In this document: piece after piece, positions 20,009 to 33,206 of the stretch | Numbering within the stretch: position 1 is the first letter of the stretch | How the letters are laid out: every line of letters starts with the position of its first letter | From: Peronospora farinosa | Lineage: Eukaryota; Oomycota; Peronosporomycetes; Peronosporales; Peronosporaceae | DNA: 64,000 bases | Assembly: GCA_947646735.1 (NCBI GenBank) | Contig: CANTFK010000981.1 | Span: forward strand, 209,773 to 273,772 | Direction of reading: 5' to 3' | The notes under the pieces: generated by a model | Seen by the model: only the letters and a program-made list of their open reading frames with translations | What the model was told of the DNA's origin: nothing | Databases searched by the model: none | Made by a program: the position numbers and the translations under genes

Positions 20009-20674
20009 CTTTTGCTCTTGCTTTTGCTCTTGCTTTTGCTCGTTGCTTTCCAGCACGCTACTCTTTGCTCTTGATTTTTCTCTGCGCTTTGCCGTTTGCT
20101 CTTTTGCTCTGCGTTTTGCAGTTTGCGCTTTGGCTCTGTTCTTTTGCTTTTTTCGTCTTTGCACTACACACTGTGTTCTTTACTCTGCGTCGACGCTCTT
20201 GATGCTCATTTCTCCTGGTGCTTACAACTACTTTCGTTTCACATGCAGTACGGTTGATCATAACGAGAGCGGGCACGGCATGGATCCTGTTAGCTGGTAC
20301 AACCTCATGTAGCACTTTGAACAGGCGCAAGGCGAGTGTGTAGTAAGACTCGATCCCGGGTCCGGATGACAATGCTGTGCAGCACCTGACGCGTTTGCTT
20401 GTCTTTAGCCTTGCAGGTCACGGAGATGACGCGTGGTCATCGGTGAGTTGTATGAGAGAGTGCGGCTGCTCCGTGAATGCGTAGAGTGCTCGTTGAGCAT
20501 GGTGTTCGCTGACGCTATCCGTGGTATGTCCGTGAGTCTGTGATAGTGACGTGGGGGCTCGAAAGAGTGCATCAGGAAATCAGGATATGGTGCGGTGTGC
20601 ATAGGAGTGTGGTTGTGTGTAGGAGTGCGTTTGTTTTGTTTGTGAAACTGTGTGTGCTTTAGATGGTGCAGGAA

Positions 20675-20746
20675 TTCTCGTTAGTATAGTGGTTAGTATA
20701 CCCGCCTGTCACGCGGGTGACCCGGGTTCAATTCGCGGACGGGAAG
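20675..20746 (+). tRNA. tRNA-Asp(GTC) copy 6, 62G variant
   Basis: Next copy 738 bp on; CTTTCCAGC linker; its spacer ends CATTGGGGAAGCAGG. Confidence 0.88.
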
Positions 20747-21412
20747 CTTTTGCTCTTGCTTTTGCTCTTGCTTTTGCTCGTTGCTTTCCAGCACGCTACT
20801 CTTTGCTCTTGATTTTTCTCTGCGCTTTGCCGTTTGCTCTTTTGCTCTGCGTTTTGCAGTTTGCGCTTTTGCTCTGTTCTTTTGCTTTTTTCGTCTTTGC
20901 ACTTCACACTGTGTTCTTTACTCTGCGTCGACGCTCTTGATGCTCATTTCTCCTGGTGCTTACAACTACTTTCGTTTCACATGCAGTACGGTTGATCATA
21001 ACGAGAGCGGGCACGGCATGGATCCTGTTAGCTGGTACAACCTCATGTAGCACTTTGAACAGGCGCAAGGCGAGTGTGTAGTAAGACTCGATCCCGGGTC
21101 CGGATGACAATGCTGTGCAGCACCTGACGCGTTTGCTTGTCTTTAGCCTTGCAGGTCACGGAGATGACGCGTGGTCATCGGTGAGTTGTATGAGAGAGTG
21201 CGGCTGCTCCGTGAATGCGTAGAGTGCTCGTTGAGCATGGTGTTCGCTGACGCTATCCGTGGTATGTCCGTGAGTCTGTGATAGTGACGTGGGGGCTCGA
21301 AGGAGTGCATTGGGGAAGCAGGATATGGTGCGGTGTGCATAGGAGTGTGGTTGTGTGTAGGAGTGCGTTTGTTTTGTTTGTGAAACTGTGTGTGCTTTAG
21401 ATGGTGCAGGAA

Positions 21413-21484
21413 TTCTCGTTAGTATAGTGGTTAGTATACCCGCCTGTCACGCGGGTGACCCGGGTTCAATTCGCGGACGGGAAG
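21413..21484 (+). tRNA. tRNA-Asp(GTC) copy 7, 62G variant
   Basis: Next copy 738 bp on; CTTTCCAGC linker; its spacer has GACGTTGGGG instead of GACGTGGGG. Confidence 0.88.
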
Positions 21485-22150
21485 CTTTTGCTCTTGCTTT
21501 TGCTCTTGCTTTTGCTCGTTGCTTTCCAGCACGCTACTCTTTGCTCTTGATTTTTCTCTGCGCTTTGCCGTTTGCTCTTTTGCTCTGCGTTTTGCAGTTT
21601 GCGCTTTGGCTCTGTTCTTTTGCTTTTTTCGTCTTTGCACTACACACTGTGTTCTTTACTCTGCGTCGACGCTCTTGATGCTCATTTCTCCTGGTGCTTA
21701 CAACTACTTTCGTTTCACATGCAGTACGGTTGATCATAACGAGAGCGGGTACGGCATGGATCCTGTTAGCTGGTACAACCTCATGTAGCACTTTGAACAG
21801 GCGCAAGGCGAGTGTGTAGTAAGACTCGATCCCGGGTCCGGATGACAATGCTGTGCAGCACCTGACGCGTTTGCTTGTCTTTAGCCTTGCAGGTCACGGA
21901 GATGACGCGTGGTCATCGGTGAGTTGTATGAGAGAGTGCGGCTGCTCCGTGAATGCGTAGAGTGCTCGTTGAGCATGGTGTTCGCTGACGCTATCCGTGG
22001 TATGTCCGTGAGTCTGTGATAGTGACGTTGGGGCTCGAAGGAGTGCATCGGGGAATCAGGATATGGTGCGGTGTGCATAGGAGTGTGGTTGTGTGTAGGA
22101 GTGCGTTTGTTTTGTTTGTGAAACTGTGTGTGCTTTAGATGGTGCAGGAA

Positions 22151-22222
22151 TTCTCGTTAGTATAGTGGTTAGTATACCCGCCTGTCACGCGGGTGACCCG
22201 GGTTCAATTCGCGGACGGGAAG
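22151..22222 (+). tRNA. tRNA-Asp(GTC) copy 8, 62G variant
   Basis: Next copy 737 bp on; CTTTCAGC linker without the extra C. Confidence 0.88.
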
Positions 22223-22887
22223 CTTTTGCTCTTGCTTTTGCTCTTGCTTTTGCTCGTTGCTTTCAGCACGCTACTCTTTGCTCTTGATTTTTCTCTGCGC
22301 TTTGCCGTTTGCTCTTTTGCTCTGCGTTTTGCAGTTTGCGCTTTGGCTCTGTTCTTTTGCTTTTTTCGTCTTTGCACTACACACTGTGTTCTTTACTCTG
22401 CGTCGACGCTCTTGATGCTCATTTCTCCTGGTGCTTACAACTACTTTCGTTTCACATGCAGTACGGTTGATCATAACGAGAGCGGGTACGGCATGGATCC
22501 TGTTAGCTGGTACAACCTCATGTAGCACTTTGAACAGGCGCAAGGCGAGTGTGTAGTAAGACTCGATCCCGGGTCCGGATGACAATGCTGTGCAGCACCT
22601 GACGCGTTTGCTTGTCTTTAGCCTTGCAGGTCACGGAGATGACGCGTGGTCATCGGTGAGTTGTATGAGAGAGTGCGGCTGCTCCGTGAATGCGTAGAGT
22701 GCTCGTTGAGCATGGTGTTCGCTGACGCTATCCGTGGTATGTCCGTGAGTCTGTGATAGTGACGTGGGGGCTCGAAAGAGTGCATCAGGAAATCAGGATA
22801 TGGTGCGGTGTGCATAGGAGTGTGGTTGTGTGTAGGAGTGCGTTTGTTTTGTTTGTGAAACTGTGTGTGCTTTTGATGGTGCAGGAA

Positions 22888-22959
22888 TTCTCGTTAGTAT
22901 AGTGGTTAGTATACCCGCCTGTCACGCGGGTGACCCGGGTTCAATTCGCGGACGGGAAG
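22888..22959 (+). tRNA. tRNA-Asp(GTC) copy 9, 62G variant
   Basis: Next copy 738 bp on; preceded by CTTTTGATGG; CTTTCCAGC linker. Confidence 0.88.
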
Positions 22960-23625
22960 CTTTTGCTCTTGCTTTTGCTCTTGCTTTTGCTCGTTGCTTT
23001 CCAGCACGCTACTCTTTGCTCTTGATTTTTCTCTGCGCTTTGCCGTTTGCTCTTTTGCTCTGCGTTTTGCAGTTTGCGCTTTGGCTCTGTTCTTTTGCTT
23101 TTTTCGTCTTTGCACTACACACTGTGTTCTTTACTCTGCGTCGACGCTCTTGATGCTCATTTCTCCTGGTGCTTACAACTACTTTCGTTTCACATGCAGT
23201 ACGGTTGATCATAACGAGAGCGGGTACGGCATGGATCCTGTTAGCTGGTACAACCTCATGTAGCACTTTGAACAGGCGCAAGGCGAGTGTGTAGTAAGAC
23301 TCGATCCCGGGTCCGGATGACAATGCTGTGCAGCACCTGACGCGTTTGCTTGTCTTTAGCCTTGCAGGTCACGGAGATGACGCGTGGTCATCGGTGAGTT
23401 GTATGAGAGAGTGCGGCTGCTCCGTGAATGCGTAGAGTGCTCGTTGAGCATGGTGTTCGCTGACGCTATCCGTGGTATGTCCGTGAGTCTGTGATAGTGA
23501 CGTGGGGGCTCGAAAGAGTGCATCGGGAAATCAGGATATGGTGCGGTGTGCATAGGAGTGTGGTTGTGTGTAGGAGTGCGTTTGTTTTGTTTGTGAAACT
23601 GTGTGTGCTTTTGATGGTGCAGGAA

Positions 23626-23697
23626 TTCTCGTTAGTATAGTGGTTAGTATACCCGCCTGTCACGCGGGTGACCCGGGTTCAATTCGCGGACGGGAAG
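23626..23697 (+). tRNA. tRNA-Asp(GTC) copy 10, 62G variant
   Basis: Next copy 737 bp on; CTTGGTGCTCA in the spacer, where most block A units have CTTGATGCTCA. Confidence 0.88.
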
Positions 23698-24362
23698 CTT
23701 TTGCTCTTGCTTTTGCTCTTGCTTTTGCTCGTTGCTTTCAGCACGCTACTCTTTGCTCTTGCTTTTGCTCTGCGCTTTGCCGTTTGCTCTTTTGCTTCGC
23801 GTTTTGCAGTTTGCGCTTTTGCTCTGTTCTTTTGCTTTTTTCGTCTTTGCACTACACACTGTGTTCTTTACTCTGCGTCGACGCTCTTGGTGCTCATTTC
23901 TCCTGGTGCTTACAACTACTTTCGTTTCACATGCAGTACGGTTGATCATAACGAGAGCGGGTACGGCATGGATCCTGTTAGCTGGTACAACCTCATGTAG
24001 CACTTTGAACAGGCGCAAGGCGAGTGTGTAGTAAGACTCGATCCCGGGTCCGGATGACAATGCTGTGCAGCACCTGACGCGTTTGCTTGTCTTTAGCCTT
24101 GCAGGTCACGGAGATGACGCGTGGTCATCGGTGAGTTGTATGAGAGAGTGCGGCTGCTCCGTGAATGCGTAGAGTGCTCGTTGAGCATGGTGTTCGCTGA
24201 CGCTATCCGTGGTATGTCCGTGAGTCTGTGATAGTGACGTGGGGGCTCGAAGGAGTGCATCGGGAAATCAGGATATGGTGCGGTGTGCATAGGAGTGTGG
24301 TTGTGTGTAGGAGTGCGTTTGTTTTGTTTGTGAAACTGTGTGTGCTTTTGATGGTGCAGGAA

Positions 24363-24434
24363 TTCTCGTTAGTATAGTGGTTAGTATACCCGCCTGTCAC
24401 GCGGGTGACCCGGGTTCAATTCGCGGACGGGAAG
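24363..24434 (+). tRNA. tRNA-Asp(GTC) copy 11, 62G variant
   Basis: Next copy 738 bp on; CTTTCCAGC linker; GACGTTGGGG spacer variant shared with copy 7. Confidence 0.88.
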
Positions 24435-25100
24435 CTTTTGCTCTTGCTTTTGCTCTTGCTTTTGCTCGTTGCTTTCCAGCACGCTACTCTTTGCTCTTGA
24501 TTTTTCTCTGCGCTTTGCCGTTTGCTCTTTTGCTTCGCGTTTTGCAGTTTGCGCTTTGGCTCTGTTCTTTTGCTTTTTTCGTCTTTGCACTACACACTGT
24601 GTTCTTTACTCTGCGTCGACGCTCTTGATGCTCATTTCTCCTGGTGCTTACAACTACTTTCGTTTCACATGCAGTACGGTTGATCATAACGAGAGCGGGT
24701 ACGGCATGGATCCTGTTAGCTGGTACAACCTCATGTAGCACTTTGAACAGGCGCAAGGCGAGTGTGTAGTAAGACTCGATCCCGGGTCCGGATGACAATG
24801 CTGTGCAGCACCTGACGCGTTTGCTTGTCTTTAGCCTTGCAGGTCACGGAGATGACGCGTGGTCATCGGTGAGTTGTATGAGAGAGTGCGGCTGCTCCGT
24901 GAATGCGTAGAGTGCTCGTTGAGCATGGTGTTCGCTGACGCTATCCGTGGTATGTCCGTGAGTCTGTGATAGTGACGTTGGGGCTCGAAGGAGTGCATCG
25001 GGAAATCAGGATATGGTGCGGTGTGCATAGGAGTGTGGTTGTGTGTAGGAGTGCGTTTGTTTTGTTTGTGAAACTGTGTGTGCTTTTGATGGTGCAGGAA

Positions 25101-25172
25101 TTCTCGTTAGTATAGTGGTTAGTATACCCGCCTGTCACGCGGGTGACCCGGGTTCAATTCGCGGACGGGAAG
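25101..25172 (+). tRNA. tRNA-Asp(GTC) copy 12, 62G variant
   Basis: Next copy 737 bp on; private TTCTATCTCTGCG and GTCATGGATC variants in the spacer. Confidence 0.88.
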
Positions 25173-25837
25173 CTTTTGCTCTTGCTTTTGCTCTTGCTTT
25201 TGCTCGTTGCTTTCCAGCACGCTACTCTTTGCTCTTGATTTTTCTCTGCGCTTTGCCGTTTGCTCTTTTGCTTCGCGTTTTGCAGTTTGCGCTTTGGCTC
25301 TGTTCTTTTGCTTTTTTCGTCTTTGCACTACACACTGTGTTCTATCTCTGCGTCGACGCTCTTGATGCTCATTTCTCCTGGTGCTTACAACTACTTTCGT
25401 TTCACATGCAGTACGGTTGATCATAACGAGAGCGGGTACGTCATGGATCCTGTTAGCTGGTACAACCTCATGTAGCACTTTGAACAGGCGCAAGGCGAGT
25501 GTGTAGTAAGACTCGATCCCGGGTCCGGATGACAATGCTGTGCAGCACCTGACGCGTTTGCTTGTCTTTAGCCTTGCAGGTCACGGAGATGACGCGTGGT
25601 CATCGGTGAGTTGTATGAGAGAGTGCGGCTGCTCCGTGAATGCGTAGAGTGCTCGTTGAGCATGGTGTTCGCTGACGCTATCCGTGGTATGTCCGTGAGT
25701 CTGTGATAGTGACGTGGGGGCTCGAAGGAGTGCATCGGGGAATCAGGATATGGTGCGGTGTGCATAGGAGTGTGGTTGTGTGTAGGAGTGCGTTTGTTTT
25801 GTTTGTGAAACTGTGTGTGCTTTAGATGGTGCAGGAA

Positions 25838-25909
25838 TTCTCGTTAGTATAGTGGTTAGTATACCCGCCTGTCACGCGGGTGACCCGGGTTCAATTCGCG
25901 GACGGGAAG
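25838..25909 (+). tRNA. tRNA-Asp(GTC) copy 13, 62G variant
   Basis: Next copy 737 bp on; last unit of the pure type-A block. Confidence 0.88.
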
Positions 25910-26574
25910 CTTTTGCTCTTGCTTTTGCTCTTGCTTTTGCTCGTTGCTTTCAGCACGCTACTCTTTGCTCTTGATTTTGCTCTGCGCTTTGCCGTTTGCT
26001 CTTTTGCTTCGCGTTTTGCAGTTTGCGCTTTGGCTCTGTTCTTTTGCTTTTTTCGTCTTTGCACTACACACTGTGTTCTTTACTCTGCGTCGACGCTCTT
26101 GATGCTCATTTCTCCTGGTGCTTACAACTACTTTCGTTTCACATGCAGTACGGTTGATCATAACGAGAGCGGGCACGGCATGGATCCTGTTAGCTGGTAC
26201 AACCTCATGTAGCACTTTGAACAGGCGCAAGGCGAGTGTGTAGTAAGACTCGATCCCGGGTCCGGATGACAATGCTGTGCAGCACCTGACGCGTTTGCTT
26301 GTCTTTAGCCTTGCAGGTCACGGAGATGACGCGTGGTCATCGGTGAGTTGTATGAGAGAGTGCGGCTGCTCCGTGAATGCGTAGAGTGCTCGTTGAGCAT
26401 GGTGTTCGCTGACGCTATCCGTGGTATGTCCGTGAGTCTGTGATAGTGACGTGGGGGCTCGAAAGAGTGCATCAGGAAATCAGGATATGGTGCGGTGTGC
26501 ATAGGAGTGTGGTTGTGTGTAGGAGTGCGTTTGTTTTGTTTGTGAAACTGTGTGTGCTTTTGATGGTGCAGGAA

Positions 26575-26646
26575 TTCTCGTTAGTATAGTGGTTAGTATA
26601 CCCGCCTGTCACGCGGGTGACCCGGGTTCAATTCGCGGACGGGAAG
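26575..26646 (+). tRNA. tRNA-Asp(GTC) copy 14, 62G variant
   Basis: Next copy 737 bp on; first unit with the type-B spacer GTAGCGCTATGAACAGG. Confidence 0.88.
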
Positions 26647-27311
26647 CTTTTGCTCTTGCTTTTGCTCTTGCTTTTGCTCGTTGCTTTCAGCACGCTACTC
26701 TTTGCTCTTGATTTTTCTCTGCGCTTTGCCGTTTGCTCTTTTGCTCTGCGTTTTGCAGTTTGCGCTTTGGCTCTGTTCTTTTGCTTTTTTCGTCTTTGCA
26801 CTACACACTGTGTTCTTTACTCTGCGTCGACGCTCTTGATGCTCATTTCTCCTGGTGCTTACAACTACTTTCGTTTCACATGCAGTACGGTTGATCATAA
26901 CGAGAGCAGGCACGGCATGGATCCTGTTAGCTGGTACAATCTCATGTAGCGCTATGAACAGGCGCAAGGCGAGTGTGTAGTAAGACTCGATCCCGGGTCC
27001 GGATGACAATGCTGTGCAGCACCTGACGCGTTTGCTTGTCTTTAGCCTTGCAGGTCACGGAGATGACGCGTGGTCATCGGTGAGTTGTATGAGAGAGTGC
27101 GGCTGCTCCGTGAATGCGTAGAGTGCTCGTTGAGCATGGTGTTCGCTGACGCTATCCGTGGTATGTCCGTGAGTCTGTGATAGTGACGTGGGGGCTCGAA
27201 GGAGTGCATCGGGAAATCAGGATATGGTGCGGTGTGCATAGGAGTGTGGTTGTGTGTAGGAGTGCGTTTGTTTTGTTTGTGAAACTGTGTGTGCTTTAGA
27301 TGGTGCAGGAA

Positions 27312-27383
27312 TTCTCGTTAGTATAGTGGTTAGTATACCCGCCTGTCACGCGGGTGACCCGGGTTCAATTCGCGGACGGGAAG
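27312..27383 (+). tRNA. tRNA-Asp(GTC) copy 15, 62G variant
   Basis: Next copy 736 bp on; type-A spacer; one-base loss in the tract (GCTTGCGTTTTG). Confidence 0.88.
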
Positions 27384-28047
27384 CTTTTGCTCTTGCTTTT
27401 GCTCTTGCTTTTGCTCGTTGCTTTCAGCACGCTACTCTTTGCTCTTGCTTTTGCTCTGCGCTTTGCCGTTTGCTCTTTTGCTTGCGTTTTGCAGTTTGCG
27501 CTTTGGCTCTGTTCTTTTGCTTTTTTCGTCTTTGCACTACACACTGTGTTCTTTACTCTGCGTCGACGCTCTTGGTGCTCATTTCTCCTGGTGCTTACAA
27601 CTACTTTCGTTTCACATGCAGTACGGTTGATCATAACGAGAGCGGGCACGGCATGGATCCTGTTAGCTGGTACAACCTCATGTAGCACTTTGAACAGGCG
27701 CAAGGCGAGTGTGTAGTAAGACTCGATCCCGGGTCCGGATGACAATGCTGTGCAGCACCTGACGCGTTTGCTTGTCTTTAGCCTTGCAGGTCACGGAGAT
27801 GACGCGTGGTCATCGGTGAGTTGTATGAGAGAGTGCGGCTGCTCCGTGAATGCGTAGAGTGCTCGTTGAGCATGGTGTTCGCTGACGCTATCCGTGGTAT
27901 GTCCGTGAGTCTGTGATAGTGACGTGGGGGCTCGAAGGAGTGCATCAGGAAATCAGGATATGGTGCGGTGTGCATAGGAGTGTGGTTGTGTGTAGGAGTG
28001 CGTTTGTTTTGTTTGTGAAACTGTGTGTGCTTTTGATGGTGCAGGAA

Positions 28048-28119
28048 TTCTCGTTAGTATAGTGGTTAGTATACCCGCCTGTCACGCGGGTGACCCGGGT
28101 TCAATTCGCGGACGGGAAG
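28048..28119 (+). tRNA. tRNA-Asp(GTC) copy 16, 62G variant
   Basis: Next copy 737 bp on; type-B spacer, close to copy 14. Confidence 0.88.
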
Positions 28120-28784
28120 CTTTTGCTCTTGCTTTTGCTCTTGCTTTTGCTCGTTGCTTTCAGCACGCTACTCTTTGCTCTTGATTTTTCTCTGCGCTTT
28201 GCCGTTTGCTCTTTTGCTCTGCGTTTTGCAGTTTGCGCTTTGGCTCTGTTCTTTTGCTTTTTTCGTCTTTGCACTACACACTGTGTTCTTTACTCTGCGT
28301 CGACGCTCTTGATGCTCATTTCTCCTGGTGCTTACAACTACTTTCGTTTCACATGCAGTACGGTTGATCATAACGAGAGCAGGCACGGCATGGATCCTGT
28401 TAGCTGGTACAATCTCATGTAGCGCTATGAACAGGCGCAAGGCGAGTGTGTAGTAAGACTCGATCCCGGGTCCGGATGACAATGCTGTGCAGCACCTGAC
28501 GCGTTTGCTTGTCTTTAGCCTTGCAGGTCACGGAGATGACGCGTGGTCATCGGTGAGTTGTATGAGAGAGTGCGGCTGCTCCGTGAATGCGTAGAGTGCT
28601 CGTTGAGCATGGTGTTCGCTGACGCTATCCGTGGTATGTCCGTGAGTCTGTGATAGTGACGTGGGGGCTCGAAGGAGTGCATCAGGAAATCAGGATATGG
28701 TGCGGTGTGCATAGGAGTGTGGTTGTGTGTAGGAGTGCGTTTGTTTTGTTTGTGAAACTGTGTGTGCTTTTGATGGTGCAGGAA

Positions 28785-28856
28785 TTCTCGTTAGTATAGT
28801 GGTTAGTATACCCGCCTGTCACGCGGGTGACCCGGGTTCAATTCGCGGACGGGAAG
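28785..28856 (+). tRNA. tRNA-Asp(GTC) copy 17, 62G variant
   Basis: Next copy 737 bp on; type-A spacer with CTTGGTGCTCA, close to copy 15. Confidence 0.88.
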
Positions 28857-29521
28857 CTTTTGCTCTTGCTTTTGCTCTTGCTTTTGCTCGTTGCTTTCAG
28901 CACGCTACTCTTTGCTCTTGCTTTTGCTCTGCGCTTTGCCGTTTGCTCTTTTGCTCTGCGTTTTGCAGTTTGCGCTTTGGCTCTGTTCTTTTGCTTTTTT
29001 CGTCTTTGCACTACACACTGTGTTCTTTACTCTGCGTCGACGCTCTTGGTGCTCATTTCTCCTGGTGCTTACAACTACTTTCGTTTCACATGCAGTACGG
29101 TTGATCATAACGAGAGCGGGCACGGCATGGATCCTGTTAGCTGGTACAACCTCATGTAGCACTTTGAACAGGCGCAAGGCGAGTGTGTAGTAAGACTCGA
29201 TCCCGGGTCCGGATGACAATGCTGTGCAGCACCTGACGCGTTTGCTTGTCTTTAGCCTTGCAGGTCACGGAGATGACGCGTGGTCATCGGTGAGTTGTAT
29301 GAGAGAGTGCGGCTGCTCCGTGAATGCGTAGAGTGCTCGTTGAGCATGGTGTTCGCTGACGCTATCCGTGGTATGTCTGTGAGTCTGTGATAGTGACGTG
29401 GGGGCTCGAAGGAGTGCGTTGGGGAAGCAGGATATGGTGCGGTGTGCATAGGAGTGTGGTTGTGTGTAGGAGTGCGTTTGTTTTGTTTGTGAAACTGTGT
29501 GTGCTTTAGATGGTGCAGGAA

Positions 29522-29593
29522 TTCTCGTTAGTATAGTGGTTAGTATACCCGCCTGTCACGCGGGTGACCCGGGTTCAATTCGCGGACGGGAAG
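29522..29593 (+). tRNA. tRNA-Asp(GTC) copy 18, 62G variant
   Basis: Next copy 738 bp on; type-B spacer with private GGTATGGATCTTG. Confidence 0.88.
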
Positions 29594-30259
29594 CTTTTGC
29601 TCTTGCTTTTGCTCTTGCTTTTGCTCGTTGCTTTCAGCACGCTACTCTTTGCTCTTGATTTTTCTCTGCGCTTTGCCGTTTGCTCTTTTGCTCTCGCGTT
29701 TTGCAGTTTGCGCTTTGGCTCTGTTCTTTTGCTTTTTTCGTCTTTGCACTACACACTGTGTTCTTTACTCTGCGTCGACGCTCTTGATGCTCATTTCTCC
29801 TGGTGCTTACAACTACTTTCGTTTCACATGCAGTACGGTTGATCATAACGAGAGCAGGCACGGTATGGATCTTGTTAGCTGGTACAATCTCATGTAGCGC
29901 TATGAACAGGCGCAAGGCGAGTGTGTAGTAAGACTCGATCCCGGGTCCGGATGACAATGCTGTGCAGCACCTGACGCGTTTGCTTGTCTTTAGCCTTGCA
30001 GGTCACGGAGATGACGCGTGGTCATCGGTGAGTTGTATGAGAGAGTGCGGCTGCTCCGTGAATGCGTAGAGTGCTCGTTGAGCATGGTGTTCGCTGACGC
30101 TATCCGTGGTATGTCCGTGAGTCTGTGATAGTGACGTGGGGGCTCGAAGGAGTGCATCAGGAAATCAGGATATGGTGCGGTGTGCATAGGAGTGTGGTTG
30201 TGTGTAGGAGTGCGTTTGTTTTGTTTGTGAAACTGTGTGTGCTTTAGATGGTGCAGGAA

Positions 30260-30331
30260 TTCTCGTTAGTATAGTGGTTAGTATACCCGCCTGTCACGCG
30301 GGTGACCCGGGTTCAATTCGCGGACGGGAAG
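30260..30331 (+). tRNA. tRNA-Asp(GTC) copy 19, 62G variant
   Basis: Next copy 737 bp on; type-A spacer with private ACAAACTCATG. Confidence 0.88.
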
Positions 30332-30996
30332 CTTTTGCTCTTGCTTTTGCTCTTGCTTTTGCTCGTTGCTTTCAGCACGCTACTCTTTGCTCTTGATTTT
30401 TCTCTGCGCTTTGCCGTTTGCTCTTTTGCTCTGCGTTTTGCAGTTTGCGCTTTGGCTCTGTTCTTTTGCTTTTTTCGTCTTTGCACTACACACTGTGTTC
30501 TTTACTCTGCGTCGACGCTCTTGGTGCTCATTTCTCCTGGTGCTTACAACTACTTTCGTTTCACATGCAGTACGGTTGATCATAACGAGAGCGGGCACGG
30601 CATGGATCCTGTTAGCTGGTACAAACTCATGTAGCACTTTGAACAGGCGCAAGGCGAGTGTGTAGTAAGACTCGATCCCGGGTCCGGATGACAATGCTGT
30701 GCAGCACCTGACGCGTTTGCTTGTCTTTAGCCTTGCAGGTCACGGAGATGACGCGTGGTCATCGGTGAGTTGTATGAGAGAGTGCGGCTGCTCCGTGAAT
30801 GCGTAGAGTGCTCGTTGAGCATGGTGTTCGCTGACGCTATCCGTGGTATGTCTGTGAGTCTGTGATAGTGACGTGGGGGCTCGAAGGAGTGCGTTGGGGG
30901 AGCAGGATATGGTGCGGTGTGCATAGGAGTGTGGTTGTGTGTAGGAGTGCGTTTGTTTTGTTTGTGAAACTGTGTGTGCTTTTGATGGTGCAGGAA

Positions 30997-31068
30997 TTCT
31001 CGTTAGTATAGTGGTTAGTATACCCGCCTGTCACGCGGGTGACCCGGGTTCAATTCGCGGACGGGAAG
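30997..31068 (+). tRNA. tRNA-Asp(GTC) copy 20, 62G variant
   Basis: Next copy 737 bp on; type-A spacer; GAATTTTC variant shared only with copy 22. Confidence 0.88.
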
Positions 31069-31733
31069 CTTTTGCTCTTGCTTTTGCTCTTGCTTTTGCT
31101 CGTTGCTTTCAGCACGCTACTCTTTGCTCTTGAATTTTCTCTGCGCTTTGCCGTTTGCTCTTTTGCTTCGCGTTTTGCAGTTTGCGCTTTGGCTCTGTTC
31201 TTTTGCTTTTTTCGTCTTTGCACTACACACTGTGTTCTTTACTCTGCGTCGACGCTCTTGATGCTCATTTCTCCTGGTGCTTACAACTACTTTCGTTTCA
31301 CATGCAGTACGGTTGATCATAACGAGAGCGGGCACGGCATGGATCCTGTTAGCTGGTACAACCTCATGTAGCACTTTGAACAGGCGCAAGGCGAGTGTGT
31401 AGTAAGACTCGATCCCGGGTCCGGATGACAATGCTGTGCAGCACCTGACGCGTTTGCTTGTCTTTAGCCTTGCAGGTCACGGAGATGACGCGTGGTCATC
31501 GGTGAGTTGTATGAGAGAGTGCGGCTGCTCCGTGAATGCGTAGAGTGCTCGTTGAGCATGGTGTTCGCTGACGCTATCCGTGGTATGTCTGTGAGTCTGT
31601 GATAGTGACGTGGGGGCTCGAAGGAGTGCATCGGGAAATCAGGATATGGTGCGGTGTGCATAGGAGTGTGGTTGTGTGTAGGAGTGCGTTTGTTTTGTTT
31701 GTGAAACTGTGTGTGCTTTTGATGGTGCAGGAA

Positions 31734-31805
31734 TTCTCGTTAGTATAGTGGTTAGTATACCCGCCTGTCACGCGGGTGACCCGGGTTCAATTCGCGGACG
31801 GGAAG
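31734..31805 (+). tRNA. tRNA-Asp(GTC) copy 21, 62G variant
   Basis: Next copy 736 bp on; type-B spacer; first unit with the one-base loss CGGTGATC and with CTTTCTTCTTC. Confidence 0.88.
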
Positions 31806-32469
31806 CTTTTGCTCTTGCTTTTGCTCTTGCTTTTGCTCGTTGCTTTCAGCACGCTACTCTTTGCTCTTGATTTTTCTCTGCGCTTTGCCGTTTGCTCTTT
31901 TGCTCTGCGTTTTGCAGTTTGCGCTTTGGCTCTGTTCTTTTGCTTTCTTCTTCTTTGCACTACACACTGTGTTCTTTACTCTGCGTCGACGCTCTTGATG
32001 CTCATTTCTCCTGGTGCTTACAACTACTTTCGTTTCACATGTAGTACGGTGATCATAACGAGAGCAGGCACGGCATGGATCCTGTTAGCTGGTACAATCT
32101 CATGTAGCGCTATGAACAGGCGCAAGGCGAGTGTGTAGTAAGACTCGATCCCGGGTCCGGATGACAATGCTGTGCAGCACCTGACGCGTTTGCTTGTCTT
32201 TAGCCTTGCAGGTCACGGAGATGACGCGTGGTCATCGGTGAGTTGTATGAGAGAGTGCGGCTGCCCCGTGAATGCGTAGAGTGCTCGTTGAGCATGGTGT
32301 TCGCTGACGCTATCCGTGGTATGTCTGTGAGTCTGTGATAGTGACGTGGGGGCTCGAAGGAGTGCGTTGGGGAAGCAGGATATGGTGCGGTGTGCATAGG
32401 AGTGTGGTTGTGTGTAGGAGTGCGTTTGTTTTGTTTGTGAAACTGTGTGTGCTTTAGATGGTGCAGGAA

Positions 32470-32541
32470 TTCTCGTTAGTATAGTGGTTAGTATACCCGC
32501 CTGTCACGCGGGTGACCCGGGTTCAATTCGCGGACGGGAAG
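32470..32541 (+). tRNA. tRNA-Asp(GTC) copy 22, 62G variant
   Basis: Next copy 737 bp on; twin of copy 20. Confidence 0.88.
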
Positions 32542-33206
32542 CTTTTGCTCTTGCTTTTGCTCTTGCTTTTGCTCGTTGCTTTCAGCACGCTACTCTTTGC
32601 TCTTGAATTTTCTCTGCGCTTTGCCGTTTGCTCTTTTGCTTCGCGTTTTGCAGTTTGCGCTTTGGCTCTGTTCTTTTGCTTTTTTCGTCTTTGCACTACA
32701 CACTGTGTTCTTTACTCTGCGTCGACGCTCTTGATGCTCATTTCTCCTGGTGCTTACAACTACTTTCGTTTCACATGCAGTACGGTTGATCATAACGAGA
32801 GCGGGCACGGCATGGATCCTGTTAGCTGGTACAACCTCATGTAGCACTTTGAACAGGCGCAAGGCGAGTGTGTAGTAAGACTCGATCCCGGGTCCGGATG
32901 ACAATGCTGTGCAGCACCTGACGCGTTTGCTTGTCTTTAGCCTTGCAGGTCACGGAGATGACGCGTGGTCATCGGTGAGTTGTATGAGAGAGTGCGGCTG
33001 CTCCGTGAATGCGTAGAGTGCTCGTTGAGCATGGTGTTCGCTGACGCTATCCGTGGTATGTCTGTGAGTCTGTGATAGTGACGTGGGGGCTCGAAGGAGT
33101 GCATCAGGGAATCAGGATATGGTGCGGTGTGCATAGGAGTGTGGTTGTGTGTAGGAGTGCGTTTGTTTTGTTTGTGAAACTGTGTGTGCTTTTGATGGTG
33201 CAGGAA

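Larger units (their letters stand above)
16919..26574 (+). repeat. Array block A, copies 1-13 (62G tRNAs, type-A spacer)
   Basis: All spacers here carry CATGTAGCACTTTGAACAGG and CGGTTGATC. Copies alternate irregularly between CTTTAGATGG and CTTTTGATGG just before the tRNA and between CTTTCAGC and CTTTCCAGC in the linker. Copies 1 and 2 are the most divergent, as expected for an array edge. Confidence 0.85.
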